The notes beneath the pieces are model-generated. The model did no database searches, was not told the origin of the DNA, and saw only the letters and a list, made by a program, of their open reading frames with translations. A stretch of 64,000 nucleotides of DNA. It comes from JALYRV01 sp040902895. GTDB lineage: Bacteria > Acidobacteriota > Vicinamibacteria > Vicinamibacterales > SCN-69-37. The DNA is taken from contig JBBDWL010000138.1 of assembly GCA_040902895.1 (NCBI GenBank), positions 1 through 64,000 on the forward strand, given 5' to 3'. Positions 51,564 to 59,237 of the stretch are shown here, in pieces. Each line of letters begins with the position of its first letter. Positions within the stretch are counted from its first letter, which is position 1. The position numbers and the translations under genes were made by a program.

Positions 51564-51830
51564 TCACGATCCGCCGAGCTCAATCGCCTCGGGATACGCC
51601 TTGCGCGCGAGCTCAGGACCGAGCAGCAGAACCGCGAGACGAAGGACGTGCTCCCGCGGTGACGCGTGCGGATAGCGATGGCGCACTCCCGCAAGGGCCA
51701 GATCATGCGCGGCCTGGTTGAGTCCCGTTAGAAGGGCCGCCTTCTCCGCCGGCGACATCTGCCGCCAGCGCTCCACCTGCAGGCGCTCGACTTCAGGCGA
51801 CGTATCGAGCGCGAGGGGCTTCGGCGGCAT
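51564..51830 (-). CDS. small partner of the nucleotidyltransferase
   Basis: An 88-residue protein, no named domain recognised. It is alpha-helical: SPEVERLQVERWRQMSPAEK, then LNQAAHDLALAGVRHRYPHA and LRLAVLLLGPELARKAYPEA. I chose the ATG at 51830; the frame extends to 51884. Tight spacing to the nucleotidyltransferase gene suggests a two-gene unit, possibly toxin-antitoxin. Confidence 0.65.
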   Translation of the reverse strand: MPPKPLALDTSPEVERLQVERWRQMSPAEKAALLTGLNQAAHDLALAGVRHRYPHASPREHVLRLAVLLLGPELARKAYPEAIELGGS

Positions 51831-51852
51831 CAGCGAATTATAGGACCCCTCG

Positions 51853-51866
51853 TGACAATTCGTGAC
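51853..51866. promoter_or_regulatory. candidate response-regulator box 1
   Basis: TGACAATTCGTGAC, 39 to 52 bases upstream of the histidine kinase start. It contains the half-site TGAC twice, 10 bases apart, as expected for an OmpR-type dimer. The same 14 bases with one change occur at 54253. Confidence 0.5.
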
Positions 51867-51904
51867 TTTCTTCGCGGAAGTCACGTGCTACGCTGCCGCC
51901 ATCC

Positions 51905-53572
51905 ATGCGGCTTCCAACGATCAGGATCCCGCGGCTGTATCGCCGCGCGATCCTAATCTATTTCCTCACCATCGTTGTTCCCGTCTGTGCGTTGCTGTGG
52001 CTGGGCATTCAGTCGTTCAATAGACAGCGACAGGCGCTCGCGACGCTCACGGCTGAGAAACTCGCGGCCGCCGTCGAGGCACGCACTGCCGAAGCGGCAG
52101 CCCGCGCCCTTCAGGATCGCGTCCATCCAATCGCGGAGCACTACTTTGTCGCCGAGGGCGGCGAAATCATCCGGCCGGCCCTGCGGGCCCCGCTGCCGCA
52201 GCCGGCACCTCCGGAATTCGCCGCTGCGGAAAGGTTGGAGCTCGAGGCCAATCGGCCCGATCTTGCATTGCCTGCGTATCGAAGGCTGGTGTCGTCGACC
52301 TCGTCGCCTGCGCTCGCGTTGAGCGGAGTCGCCCGGTGTCAGGCACGGCTTGGGGACGAGACCGCCGCGAGAGCCACGTGGAGAGAGATCGCAGCGAAGT
52401 ACCCGGATGCACGCGATCTTTCCCACCGCCCATATGGAATCGTCGCGGCATTGGCGGCGGGTGACAGCAGCGGCCTGTTCGAGCAGATCACGGCGGGAAG
52501 GTGGGACCTGCCGGCCGATCAGGCAGAGTATTTTCTCGATCGTGTGGCTCCCGGGCGTTCGACTTCCTACCTCGATCAATTCCACTTCGCACGCCAGCTG
52601 GCGGCTGAATTCCGGGCACCGGGCGGACTTCGTGCCGGCGAATTGCGCGACGATTCCGTGGCCGGCCGGCGGATTTTCTACCGCGTCGAATCCCCGGATC
52701 GCATCGCAGGCCTTGTTGTGAGCCGTCCCTGGGCAGAGGCAATTCGCGGGGATCTCGAACGCGAGCTGGGCGTGGCCGACGCCGGGACGAGCGACATCCG
52801 CCTGTACGGCGGGGCCGTCGCACTCGTGTCGTTACTGCTGCTCGCGGGAGTCGTCCTGCTTGCCCGCGATACGTCGCGCGAAGCGCGTGTGAACCAGCTG
52901 CGGGCGGAATTCGTGAGCGGCGTGTCGCACGAGCTCAAGACACCCATCACGCTCGTGCGTCTCTATGGGGAAACGCTGCTGCGGCACGATCTTCCCGAAG
53001 AGCAGCGGCGTGAGTTCTATCGCATCATCACGCGCGAGAGCACGCGGCTCGGACGGCTCGTCGACCAGATCCTTGCGTTCTCACGCATCGAGCGCGGCGA
53101 CCTGCATTACGAGCTGCGAGAGGGTGACGTCGCGCCTGTCGTCGCAGGCGTGCTCGAGGACTACCGCGACTGGCTCGAGCATGCCGGGTTCGTGGTGAGA
53201 CCCTCCGTGCCGGAATCCGCGCCGTCGATCAGGTTCGATCCGGTCGCCGTCTCCCAGGCACTCGTGAACCTCCTCGACAACGCCGCCAAATACTCCGGAG
53301 CGTCGCGCGAGATAGGCGTGCGCCTCGATGTAAAAGGCCCCGAGGTGGTCATCGAAGTCGAAGACCACGGCGTAGGCATCGCGGCGCACGAGCAGGCACG
53401 CATCTTCGATCGGTTCTACCGGGCGGCGGGTCGAAGCGGGAAGGGTGGCTACGGCCTTGGCCTCTTCATGGTGCGGCACATCATGGACGTGCACGGCGGC
53501 CGGGCCGAAGTGGACAGTGAGCCGGGACGGGGCAGCCGCTTTCGTCTCGTGTTTCCGACGGTGCCCGCATGA
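51905..53572 (+). CDS. sensor histidine kinase with periplasmic TPR-like region
   Basis: A 555-residue kinase. Helix 1 is at 14-34 and the extracytoplasmic region at 35-295, with TPR-like helices (LPAYRRLVSSTSSPALALSG, ARATWREIAAKYPDARDL). Helix 2 follows at 300-320. The H-box is EFVSGVSHELKTPITLVRLY (near residue 343), the N-box LVNLLDNAAKYS, and the G-boxes EDHGVGIA and GYGLGLFMVRHIM. The GTGA overlap of its stop with the regulator start couples the two. Confidence 0.94.
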   Translation: MRLPTIRIPRLYRRAILIYFLTIVVPVCALLWLGIQSFNRQRQALATLTAEKLAAAVEARTAEAAARALQDRVHPIAEHYFVAEGGEIIRPALRAPLPQPAPPEFAAAERLELEANRPDLALPAYRRLVSSTSSPALALSGVARCQARLGDETAARATWREIAAKYPDARDLSHRPYGIVAALAAGDSSGLFEQITAGRWDLPADQAEYFLDRVAPGRSTSYLDQFHFARQLAAEFRAPGGLRAGELRDDSVAGRRIFYRVESPDRIAGLVVSRPWAEAIRGDLERELGVADAGTSDIRLYGGAVALVSLLLLAGVVLLARDTSREARVNQLRAEFVSGVSHELKTPITLVRLYGETLLRHDLPEEQRREFYRIITRESTRLGRLVDQILAFSRIERGDLHYELREGDVAPVVAGVLEDYRDWLEHAGFVVRPSVPESAPSIRFDPVAVSQALVNLLDNAAKYSGASREIGVRLDVKGPEVVIEVEDHGVGIAAHEQARIFDRFYRAAGRSGKGGYGLGLFMVRHIMDVHGGRAEVDSEPGRGSRFRLVFPTVPA

Positions 53573-54255
53573 CACCCCCACGCATTCTCATCGTCGAGGA
53601 TGAACCGGATATCGTCCGCGCGCTCGAGCTCAACCTCAAGGCAGAAGGCTATGACGTGCTCACCGCGCTGACCGGTGACAAGGGGTTGGACGCGGCGCTG
53701 CGCGAACACCCCGATCTCTTGCTGCTCGACATCATGCTGCCAGGGATGAGCGGCCTCGATGTCTGCCGCGAATTGCGGCGGCGCAACTTCGACCGTCCGA
53801 TCATCATGCTGACTGCCCGCTCTGCGGAGGTCGACCGCGTCGTCGGCCTCGAGATCGGGGCAGACGATTACGTGACGAAGCCATTCGGTATTCGCGAGCT
53901 GCTGGCCCGGATTCGCGCGCGGCTTCGGCGCCGCGAGGGCACAGGCGCATCCAGCCCGATTGTCACGTTTGGTGACGTAGAAGTGAACTTCGACAGGCAT
54001 GAGGCGACGCGGGCAGGCGCGCGAGTCGACCTCACCGGTAAGGAGTTCGACGTGCTGCGACTGCTCGCGCAGCATCGCGGCACTATCGTCACGCGCGATC
54101 GGCTGTTGGAAGAAGTGTGGGGCTATGAGCACTTTCCGACAACGCGAACCGTTGACAATCACATCCTGCGTCTTCGGCAAAAACTGGAGGTCAATCCCTC
54201 GGACCCGCGCCACATCCTTTCGGTGTACGGCGAAGGCTACAAATTTGTCGGCTGA
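53569..54255 (+). CDS. OmpR-family response regulator
   Basis: A 228-residue regulator. The receiver domain has acidic residues in VEDEPD, phosphoacceptor Asp in LLLLDIMLPGMSG (near 54), and Lys in GADDYVTKPF. The winged-helix C-terminal domain is LTGKEFDVLRLLAQHRGTIV, then TVDNHILRLRQKL and YGEGYKFVG. It starts 4 bases inside the kinase gene. It probably acts on its own operon and on the propeller gene downstream, both preceded by the same 14-base box. Confidence 0.95.
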   Translation: MTPPRILIVEDEPDIVRALELNLKAEGYDVLTALTGDKGLDAALREHPDLLLLDIMLPGMSGLDVCRELRRRNFDRPIIMLTARSAEVDRVVGLEIGADDYVTKPFGIRELLARIRARLRRREGTGASSPIVTFGDVEVNFDRHEATRAGARVDLTGKEFDVLRLLAQHRGTIVTRDRLLEEVWGYEHFPTTRTVDNHILRLRQKLEVNPSDPRHILSVYGEGYKFVG

Positions 54256-54266
54256 CAATCCGTGAC
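54253..54266. promoter_or_regulatory. candidate response-regulator box 2
   Basis: TGACAATCCGTGAC, differing by one base from the box before the kinase gene. It starts in the regulator's stop codon, 73 to 86 bases upstream of the propeller gene. A dyad CCTCGAA...TTCGAGG follows at about 54288-54325. Confidence 0.5.
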
Positions 54267-54338
54267 AAAGCATTACCCGGTCATGACACCTCGAAACGCT
54301 GGAACGGTCAGAGTTCCGCTTCGAGGAGGGTTCATCTA

Positions 54339-56444
54339 ATGAAACTGAAAGTATTTATCACCGCTCTTGTGACGGCCGCTCTCGCAGTAACGCTGCTCGG
54401 CCAGGACGTGGCCCGCGAGCGGAAGTTGCAGCAGGCGATTGATCTGCTGGAGACCAAGGGCGACTTCGCGCGAGCGATGCCGCTGCTCGAAGACGTCGCC
54501 AGGAGCACCGACCGTCCGCTTGCAGCGCGCGCGCTGCTGTATCTGGGACAGGCCCAGGAGCGGCGGGGAACGGACGCCGCCAGGAAGACCTACGAGCGCA
54601 TCGTCCGCGACTTCTCCAATGAGCAGCAGATCGCGGCGCAGGCCCGCGCGCGGCTTGCTGCCCTTGGCGCACCGTCGCAGATGACGGCGGCCGCACTGCT
54701 TCCAGCCGTGCGCACCGTCTGGTCCGGGTCCGACGTGCCTGCCGAAGCTGATGTGTCGCCGGATGGACGATTTCTCGTTCACGTCGACGAAAAGACGTGG
54801 GGCGTTGCCGTACGCGATGTCGCGGCCGGCACGACGAGACAACTGACGACGGGAGCGGCACCAGGTCAGGGCGGCGCGGAAGAGGCTGCGTTTTCACCTG
54901 ACGGCCGCCAGGTCGCGTATTCGTGGAGCACCGAGCAGGACGGCAAAGAGTATTCACAGGTCCGGATCATCCGCTTTCAGACCGCCGGCATGCCTGCGCC
55001 TCGCATCGTTTACGAGCAGGAAACCTATCTCACTCTTTACAACTGGTCGGCGGACGGCAAGCGCATCGCCGTCGATCTGCAGCGCGCTGATGGTTCGAAC
55101 GACCTTGCCTTCATCAGCGTCGACGATGGCAAGCCGCATGTTCTGAAGACGGTCGGCTGGCGCAGCGCGTCGAAGCTGGCGCTGTCTCCCGACGGAACGT
55201 TACTCGCGTATGACCTGCCGGCGAACGACAACACCGCCCAGCAGGATATTTTCGTCATCACCACTGAGGGCCGCCGCGAAACGGCCGTCGTCGCCAGTGT
55301 CGCGCGCGAACGCCTGGTTGGATGGACGCGCGATGGCCGTCACCTTCTGTTCCTCCGCGAAGGTCACGGCGGCGTGAATCTATGGGCCCAGCCGATGCGC
55401 GAAGGCCGGGCCGATGGCGAACCCATGCAACTGGCGTCGAATGTCCGGGGCATTCCTGCCGGTATCAGTGCCTCCGGCAGCATTTACCTCGCCGACTTCG
55501 AACGCGACGTTGACCTGTACGCCGCCACCGTCGATCTGACAACAGGCAAGCTCGCCGGTTCCGCGCCTTCCAAAGTGCCGACAATGTGGGCGCGCAACGG
55601 AAAGCCGCGCTGGTCTCGCGACGGCAAATGGCTCGCGTATCAGTCGTCCGGTCATGCCAGCAGTCCCCGGGAGCTGTTTCTCTCGATTCAGTCCGTCGAA
55701 ACCGGAGTGGCGCGAACATTTCCACTGAAGCTCGCCAACTTCGCGGTGTATGACTGGTCGGCGGACAGCCGGACGATCGTCGCGCGCGGGACCGACTTCC
55801 AGGGCCGGGAAGGAATGTTCCTTATCGATCCGCAAAACGGGGAGGTCGTCCCCCTGTTGCTCAATTCGTCGACGCGGCGTCACTTCAGTCCGCATTGGGG
55901 CACCGATGCGCGGACCGTTCTTTACACACGGGGGACGCAGGGACTGGGTGGATTTCTGACGGCGCGCAATATCGATACGGGTGAGGAGCGCGAGCTCTTC
56001 AGGGTAGGCCCGGCAGGGCCGGATGCGCGCATTCCGGGCATGCGCGACATGGTCACGTCGCCTGATGGTCGACTGGTCGCGGGTTACTCCCCGGATCCGG
56101 AGTCGGTTCTGCATGTCGTGACCTCGGACGGCGCGACGCATCGCGAGGTCTACCGGCGCAAACGCCCGTTCGCCTTCAGCTTCGATGCACTGGCCTGGAC
56201 CCCAGACAGCCGCGCCCTGCTGATGAACGTCAGCGGCGACACGGATGATGCGCCTCGCGAGTTGTGGGTCGTACCTGTTGAGGAAGGGCGCAGGCCGGTG
56301 CGCCTGGATCTCGGCCTCAAGAACATTCTCAACGACGGCATTGCCATCCACCCTGACGGCCGGCAGATCGCGTTCAGTGTCGCAAAGCCGTTGAAGCGCG
56401 AGATCCGGGTCGTCGAGAACGTGCTGGGCGCTTTGAGAAAGTAG
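54339..56444 (+). CDS. exported TPR plus TolB-like beta-propeller protein
   Basis: A 701-residue protein with a signal peptide (about 1-22), a TPR region (about 25-110: QAIDLLETKGDFARAMPLLE, RALLYLGQAQERRGTD) and a large WD40/TolB-like propeller (about 125-700) with blades such as VSPDGRFLVHVDE, FSPDGRQVAYSWS, LSPDGTLLAYDLP and TSPDGRLVAGYSP. It is probably periplasmic. Its position after the kinase-regulator pair and the shared upstream box suggest it belongs to that signalling system. Role unknown. Confidence 0.9.
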   Translation: MKLKVFITALVTAALAVTLLGQDVARERKLQQAIDLLETKGDFARAMPLLEDVARSTDRPLAARALLYLGQAQERRGTDAARKTYERIVRDFSNEQQIAAQARARLAALGAPSQMTAAALLPAVRTVWSGSDVPAEADVSPDGRFLVHVDEKTWGVAVRDVAAGTTRQLTTGAAPGQGGAEEAAFSPDGRQVAYSWSTEQDGKEYSQVRIIRFQTAGMPAPRIVYEQETYLTLYNWSADGKRIAVDLQRADGSNDLAFISVDDGKPHVLKTVGWRSASKLALSPDGTLLAYDLPANDNTAQQDIFVITTEGRRETAVVASVARERLVGWTRDGRHLLFLREGHGGVNLWAQPMREGRADGEPMQLASNVRGIPAGISASGSIYLADFERDVDLYAATVDLTTGKLAGSAPSKVPTMWARNGKPRWSRDGKWLAYQSSGHASSPRELFLSIQSVETGVARTFPLKLANFAVYDWSADSRTIVARGTDFQGREGMFLIDPQNGEVVPLLLNSSTRRHFSPHWGTDARTVLYTRGTQGLGGFLTARNIDTGEERELFRVGPAGPDARIPGMRDMVTSPDGRLVAGYSPDPESVLHVVTSDGATHREVYRRKRPFAFSFDALAWTPDSRALLMNVSGDTDDAPRELWVVPVEEGRRPVRLDLGLKNILNDGIAIHPDGRQIAFSVAKPLKREIRVVENVLGALRK

Positions 56445-57629
56445 TTAGATCAGCTCGACCGCCAGCGCGACGCCGTTACCGCCGCCGAGACAGAGCGACG
56501 CAATGCCACGTTTGGCGTTGCGTCGCTTCATCGCGTAAAGCAGCGTCGTGAGCACACGTGCGCCGCTGGCGCCGATCGGATGGCCAAGGGCCACAGCGCC
56601 GCCGTGCACGTTCACCTTGGCGGGATCGATGCCGAGCTCGCGCATCACCGCGACGGCCTGCACCGAGAAGGCCTCGTTGATTTCGAAGAGGTCGACATCT
56701 TCGAGCTTCCAGCCGACCTTCTGCGCGACTTTGCGCACCGATTCGACCGGTGTCATCAGAACGAACTTCGGCGCGAGACCGCTCGTGGCCTGTCCGACGA
56801 TACGGACGAGAGGCGTCAGGCCGAGCGCGGCCGCTTTTTCCTCGGCCATCACCACCAGAGCAGCGGCGCCGTCGTTCACGCCGGGCGCGTTGCCCGCGGT
56901 CACTGTACCGCCTTCCTTCTTGAACGCAGGGCGCAGCTTCGCGAGCGCTTCGACGCTCGTATCTTCACGGATCGCCTCGTCGCGATCGAACACGACGGCC
57001 TCGCCCTTTTTCTGCGGAATCGTCAGCGGCAGCAGCTCGTCTTTGAACCAACCCTCGCGCGTGGCCGCGGCCGCGCGCTTGTGACTTTCGGTCGCGAAGG
57101 CGTCCTGTTCCTCGCGCCCAACCTTATAGTGCTCGGCGACGACCTCGCCCGCATTTCCCATGTGGCACTGCTCGAACGCGCACCAGAGTCCGTCGTGAAT
57201 CAGCGAGTCGACCACCTTGCCGTCGCCCATCCGCAGCCCTTCGCGCACGCGCGGCAGCAGATAGGGCGCGTTGCTCATCGACTCCATGCCGCCGGCGACC
57301 GCGATGTCGATGTCGCCCGTCGCAATTCCCTGCGCGGCCAGCATCACGGCCTTCAGGCCCGATCCGCACACTTTATTAACAGTGAGCGCGGCCACGTGGT
57401 CGGAAAGTCCGCCGCCGAGCGCGGCCTGGCGCGCGGGATTCTGTCCGACGCCGGCCATCACGACGTTGCCCATGATGCATTCGTCGACACTGGCCGGATC
57501 GATACCGGCGCGGCGCACGGCTTCGGCGACGGCTTTGGCGCCCAACTCGGGCGCAGTGAAGTCTTTGAGCGCGCCGAGAAACTTGCCGGTCGGAAGACGC
57601 GCGGCGCTGACGATGACGGAGTTGCGCAT
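56445..57629 (-). CDS. acetyl-CoA acetyltransferase (thiolase)
   Basis: A 394-residue type II thiolase that condenses two acetyl-CoA or cleaves acetoacetyl-CoA. The nucleophile Cys is in VNKVCGSGLKAV (near residue 88), GGMESMSNAPYLL is near 112, and the catalytic His in HGGAVALGHPIGASG near 350. The second Cys is in ASLCLGGGNGVALAVEL near 380. The ATG at 57629 gives the standard N-terminus MRNSVIVSAARLPTG; the frame is open upstream. The codons just before the second Cys coincide with a palindrome also found at 50859. Confidence 0.95.
   Translation of the reverse strand: MRNSVIVSAARLPTGKFLGALKDFTAPELGAKAVAEAVRRAGIDPASVDECIMGNVVMAGVGQNPARQAALGGGLSDHVAALTVNKVCGSGLKAVMLAAQGIATGDIDIAVAGGMESMSNAPYLLPRVREGLRMGDGKVVDSLIHDGLWCAFEQCHMGNAGEVVAEHYKVGREEQDAFATESHKRAAAATREGWFKDELLPLTIPQKKGEAVVFDRDEAIREDTSVEALAKLRPAFKKEGGTVTAGNAPGVNDGAAALVVMAEEKAAALGLTPLVRIVGQATSGLAPKFVLMTPVESVRKVAQKVGWKLEDVDLFEINEAFSVQAVAVMRELGIDPAKVNVHGGAVALGHPIGASGARVLTTLLYAMKRRNAKRGIASLCLGGGNGVALAVELI
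56495..56526. repeat. palindrome inside the thiolase gene
   Basis: GCGACGCAATGCC, ACGTTT, GGCGTTGCGTCGC: a perfect or near-perfect stem inside coding sequence (product KRRNAKRGIAS). It shares arms with the intergenic palindrome at 50859-50890. Confidence 0.6.
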
Positions 57630-57641
57630 TTGGAGTCCTGT

Positions 57642-57661
57642 CGCAGGCCTGAAGGCCTGCG
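57642..57661. repeat. REP-like palindrome, copy 2
   Basis: Stem CGCAGGCCT, loop GA, AGGCCTGCG. Together with its flanks it is the reverse complement of copy 1 at 15514, with one difference in 33 bases. It lies between the dciA and thiolase genes, at 1 base from the dciA stop region. Confidence 0.75.
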
Positions 57662-57940
57662 CTACCTTATCTCTAGCCTTTTGACAGCTTCTTTGCCGAG
57701 CAGTATTCGCAGGCGCTCGATAATCATGGCCTTCGAGCGCCGAATCTCGCGCGTCCACTCCGCGCTCGACATGTGCACGATGACGCGGCCATCCTGCCAG
57801 TCGAGCGTCGCGGCCCGCGCGAGCGCAGGGCCGACCGCGGCGCGCCACGCAAACTGCAGCTTGCCCGGCGTCATCGGCTGACGCTCGAGCATCTCGGCAA
57901 GCGCGGACGTAGCAAAGTCAGCCGATCGCAGCATATCCAA
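57662..57940 (-). CDS. DciA/DUF721-family protein
   Basis: A 92-residue protein of the DUF721 family, whose members include the replicative helicase loader DciA. The conserved part is FAWRAAVGPALARAATLDWQ (residues 30-49) followed by DGRVIVHMSSAEWTREIRR. It is a single-domain form. It lies upstream of the thiolase gene on the same strand and divergent from maf, 21 bases apart. Confidence 0.85.
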   Translation of the reverse strand: MDMLRSADFATSALAEMLERQPMTPGKLQFAWRAAVGPALARAATLDWQDGRVIVHMSSAEWTREIRRSKAMIIERLRILLGKEAVKRLEIR

Positions 57941-57961
57941 ACAACGAGTTTATCATTCTGC

Positions 57962-58522
57962 GTGCGCATCATCCTGGCGTCCGCCTCGCCGCGGCGAGCC
58001 GAACTTCTCGCGTCCGCGGGATTTGCATTCGACGTCGATCCCGCGCACGTCGATGAAACACGTCGCGGCAACGAAGCGCCCGCCGCGTACGCGCAGCGCA
58101 TCGCACGCGACAAGGCCGCGGCGGTCGCGGCGCGCCATCCTGGCCGCATCGTGCTGGCCGCCGATACGATCGTCGTGCAGGACGGCAGTGTGTATGGCAA
58201 GCCCGCGGATCGCGCGCACGCGGCGCGCATGCTGCGAGCGCTGTCGGGCCGCGAGCACGAGGTGCTCACGGCCGTCGCCGTCGCGCGCGGCGATCGCATC
58301 CACGAGCACGTCGAATCCACCCGCGTCACCTTTGCCTCGATGACTGCGGCTGAGATGGACTGGTACGTCGCCAGCGGGGAAGCCGACGACAAGGCAGGCG
58401 CCTACGCCATCCAGGGCCTTGCGGCCCGTTTTATCCCGCGAATCGACGGCTCCTACAGCAATGTCGTCGGGCTTCCCATCGCAGCCGTTCACCGGATGCT
58501 GGCGCAGACCCTAACTCGTTGA
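57962..58522 (+). CDS. maf: Maf-like nucleotide pyrophosphatase
   Basis: A 186-residue enzyme of the Maf/YhdE family that hydrolyses non-canonical or dTTP/UTP-type nucleoside triphosphates. Motifs are ILASASPRRAELL (residues 3-15), LAADTIVVQDGSVYGKP near 72, SGREHEVLTAVAV, and DKAGAYAIQGLAARFIPRID near 142. The GTG at 57962 is chosen for family length; the frame continues upstream through dciA on the other strand. Confidence 0.93.
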   Translation: MRIILASASPRRAELLASAGFAFDVDPAHVDETRRGNEAPAAYAQRIARDKAAAVAARHPGRIVLAADTIVVQDGSVYGKPADRAHAARMLRALSGREHEVLTAVAVARGDRIHEHVESTRVTFASMTAAEMDWYVASGEADDKAGAYAIQGLAARFIPRIDGSYSNVVGLPIAAVHRMLAQTLTR

Positions 58523-58528
58523 TGACAT

Positions 58529-58537
58529 TGATATAAT
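58529..58537 (+). promoter_or_regulatory. extended -10 element before ccmE
   Basis: TGATATAAT, that is TG-N-TATAAT. The predicted start near 58544 is only about 6 bases before the ATG at 58550, so the message would be almost leaderless. No convincing -35 is seen. Confidence 0.5.
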
Positions 58538-58549
58538 GTGGTGATTCCC

Positions 58550-59154
58550 ATGTCCCAGCGCAGCATCCGCATTGCCGTCTCAGTCATTGTCGTCGTGGGC
58601 GCCCTCGCCGGGCTGATGTCGCTGAGCCTTGGCAAGACGGCCGCCTATTTCATGCACGTCGACGAGGTGATGGCCGCGCCAGAGCAGTGGTACGAGAAAA
58701 ACCTGCAGCTGCACGGCTTCGTGGTCGACAAGAGCATCGAGCGCCGTCCCAACACGCTCGACTATCGCTTCCGCGTCGATCACAACGGCAAGGTCATTCA
58801 AGCCACCTACACCGGCATCGTCCCCGATACGTTCAAAGGGGGATCGGAAGTCGTACTGAAGGGCCGCCTGTCGCCGCAGGGTTTCCAGGTCGAGCCGGGC
58901 GGCGTGATGGCGAAGTGCCCGTCCAAGTACGACNNNNNNNNNNNNNNNNNNNNNNNNNNNNNNNNNNNNNNNNNNNNNNNNNNNNNNNNNNNNNNNNNNN
59001 NNNNNNNNNNNNNNNNNNNNNNNNNNNNNNNNNGGGTTTCCAGGTCGAGCCGGGCGGCGTGATGGCGAAGTGCCCGTCCAAGTACGACCCCGCCTCTGCT
59101 CCCGCTGGCGCGGGAGCGACGGCGGGCAAGCCCGCCGTCGGCGGCGGACGTTGA
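58550..59154 (+). CDS. ccmE: cytochrome c maturation heme chaperone CcmE, CxxxY type
   Basis: An N-terminal anchor helix (about residues 8-26) precedes an OB-fold domain (about 35-125). It receives heme covalently and passes it to CcmF. The heme-binding position, His in the common HxxxY motif, is Cys here: MAKCPSKYD (Cys near 123). Cys variants are known in archaea and Desulfovibrio. A 100-N gap with 55-base repeated flanks interrupts the gene. Removing the N run and one flank joins the two parts in frame to a 149-residue protein ending in a Gly/Ala-rich tail. Confidence 0.9.
58879..59088. other. scaffold gap of 100 N with identical 55-base flanks inside ccmE
   Basis: N-run 58934-59033; the preceding 55 bases (58879-58933) equal the following 55 (59034-59088). 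Collapsing one copy restores the ccmE frame exactly (450 bases including stop), which shows the gap is an artefact. Confidence 0.92.
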
Positions 59155-59237
59155 TGCGAGGAAGCGGAGCGGGGCAACGGGGCCCCGCGAGCGACCGAGC
59201 CAGGCGGGGTGCAGGGGCCCCCGCCGGAGAGAGATAG

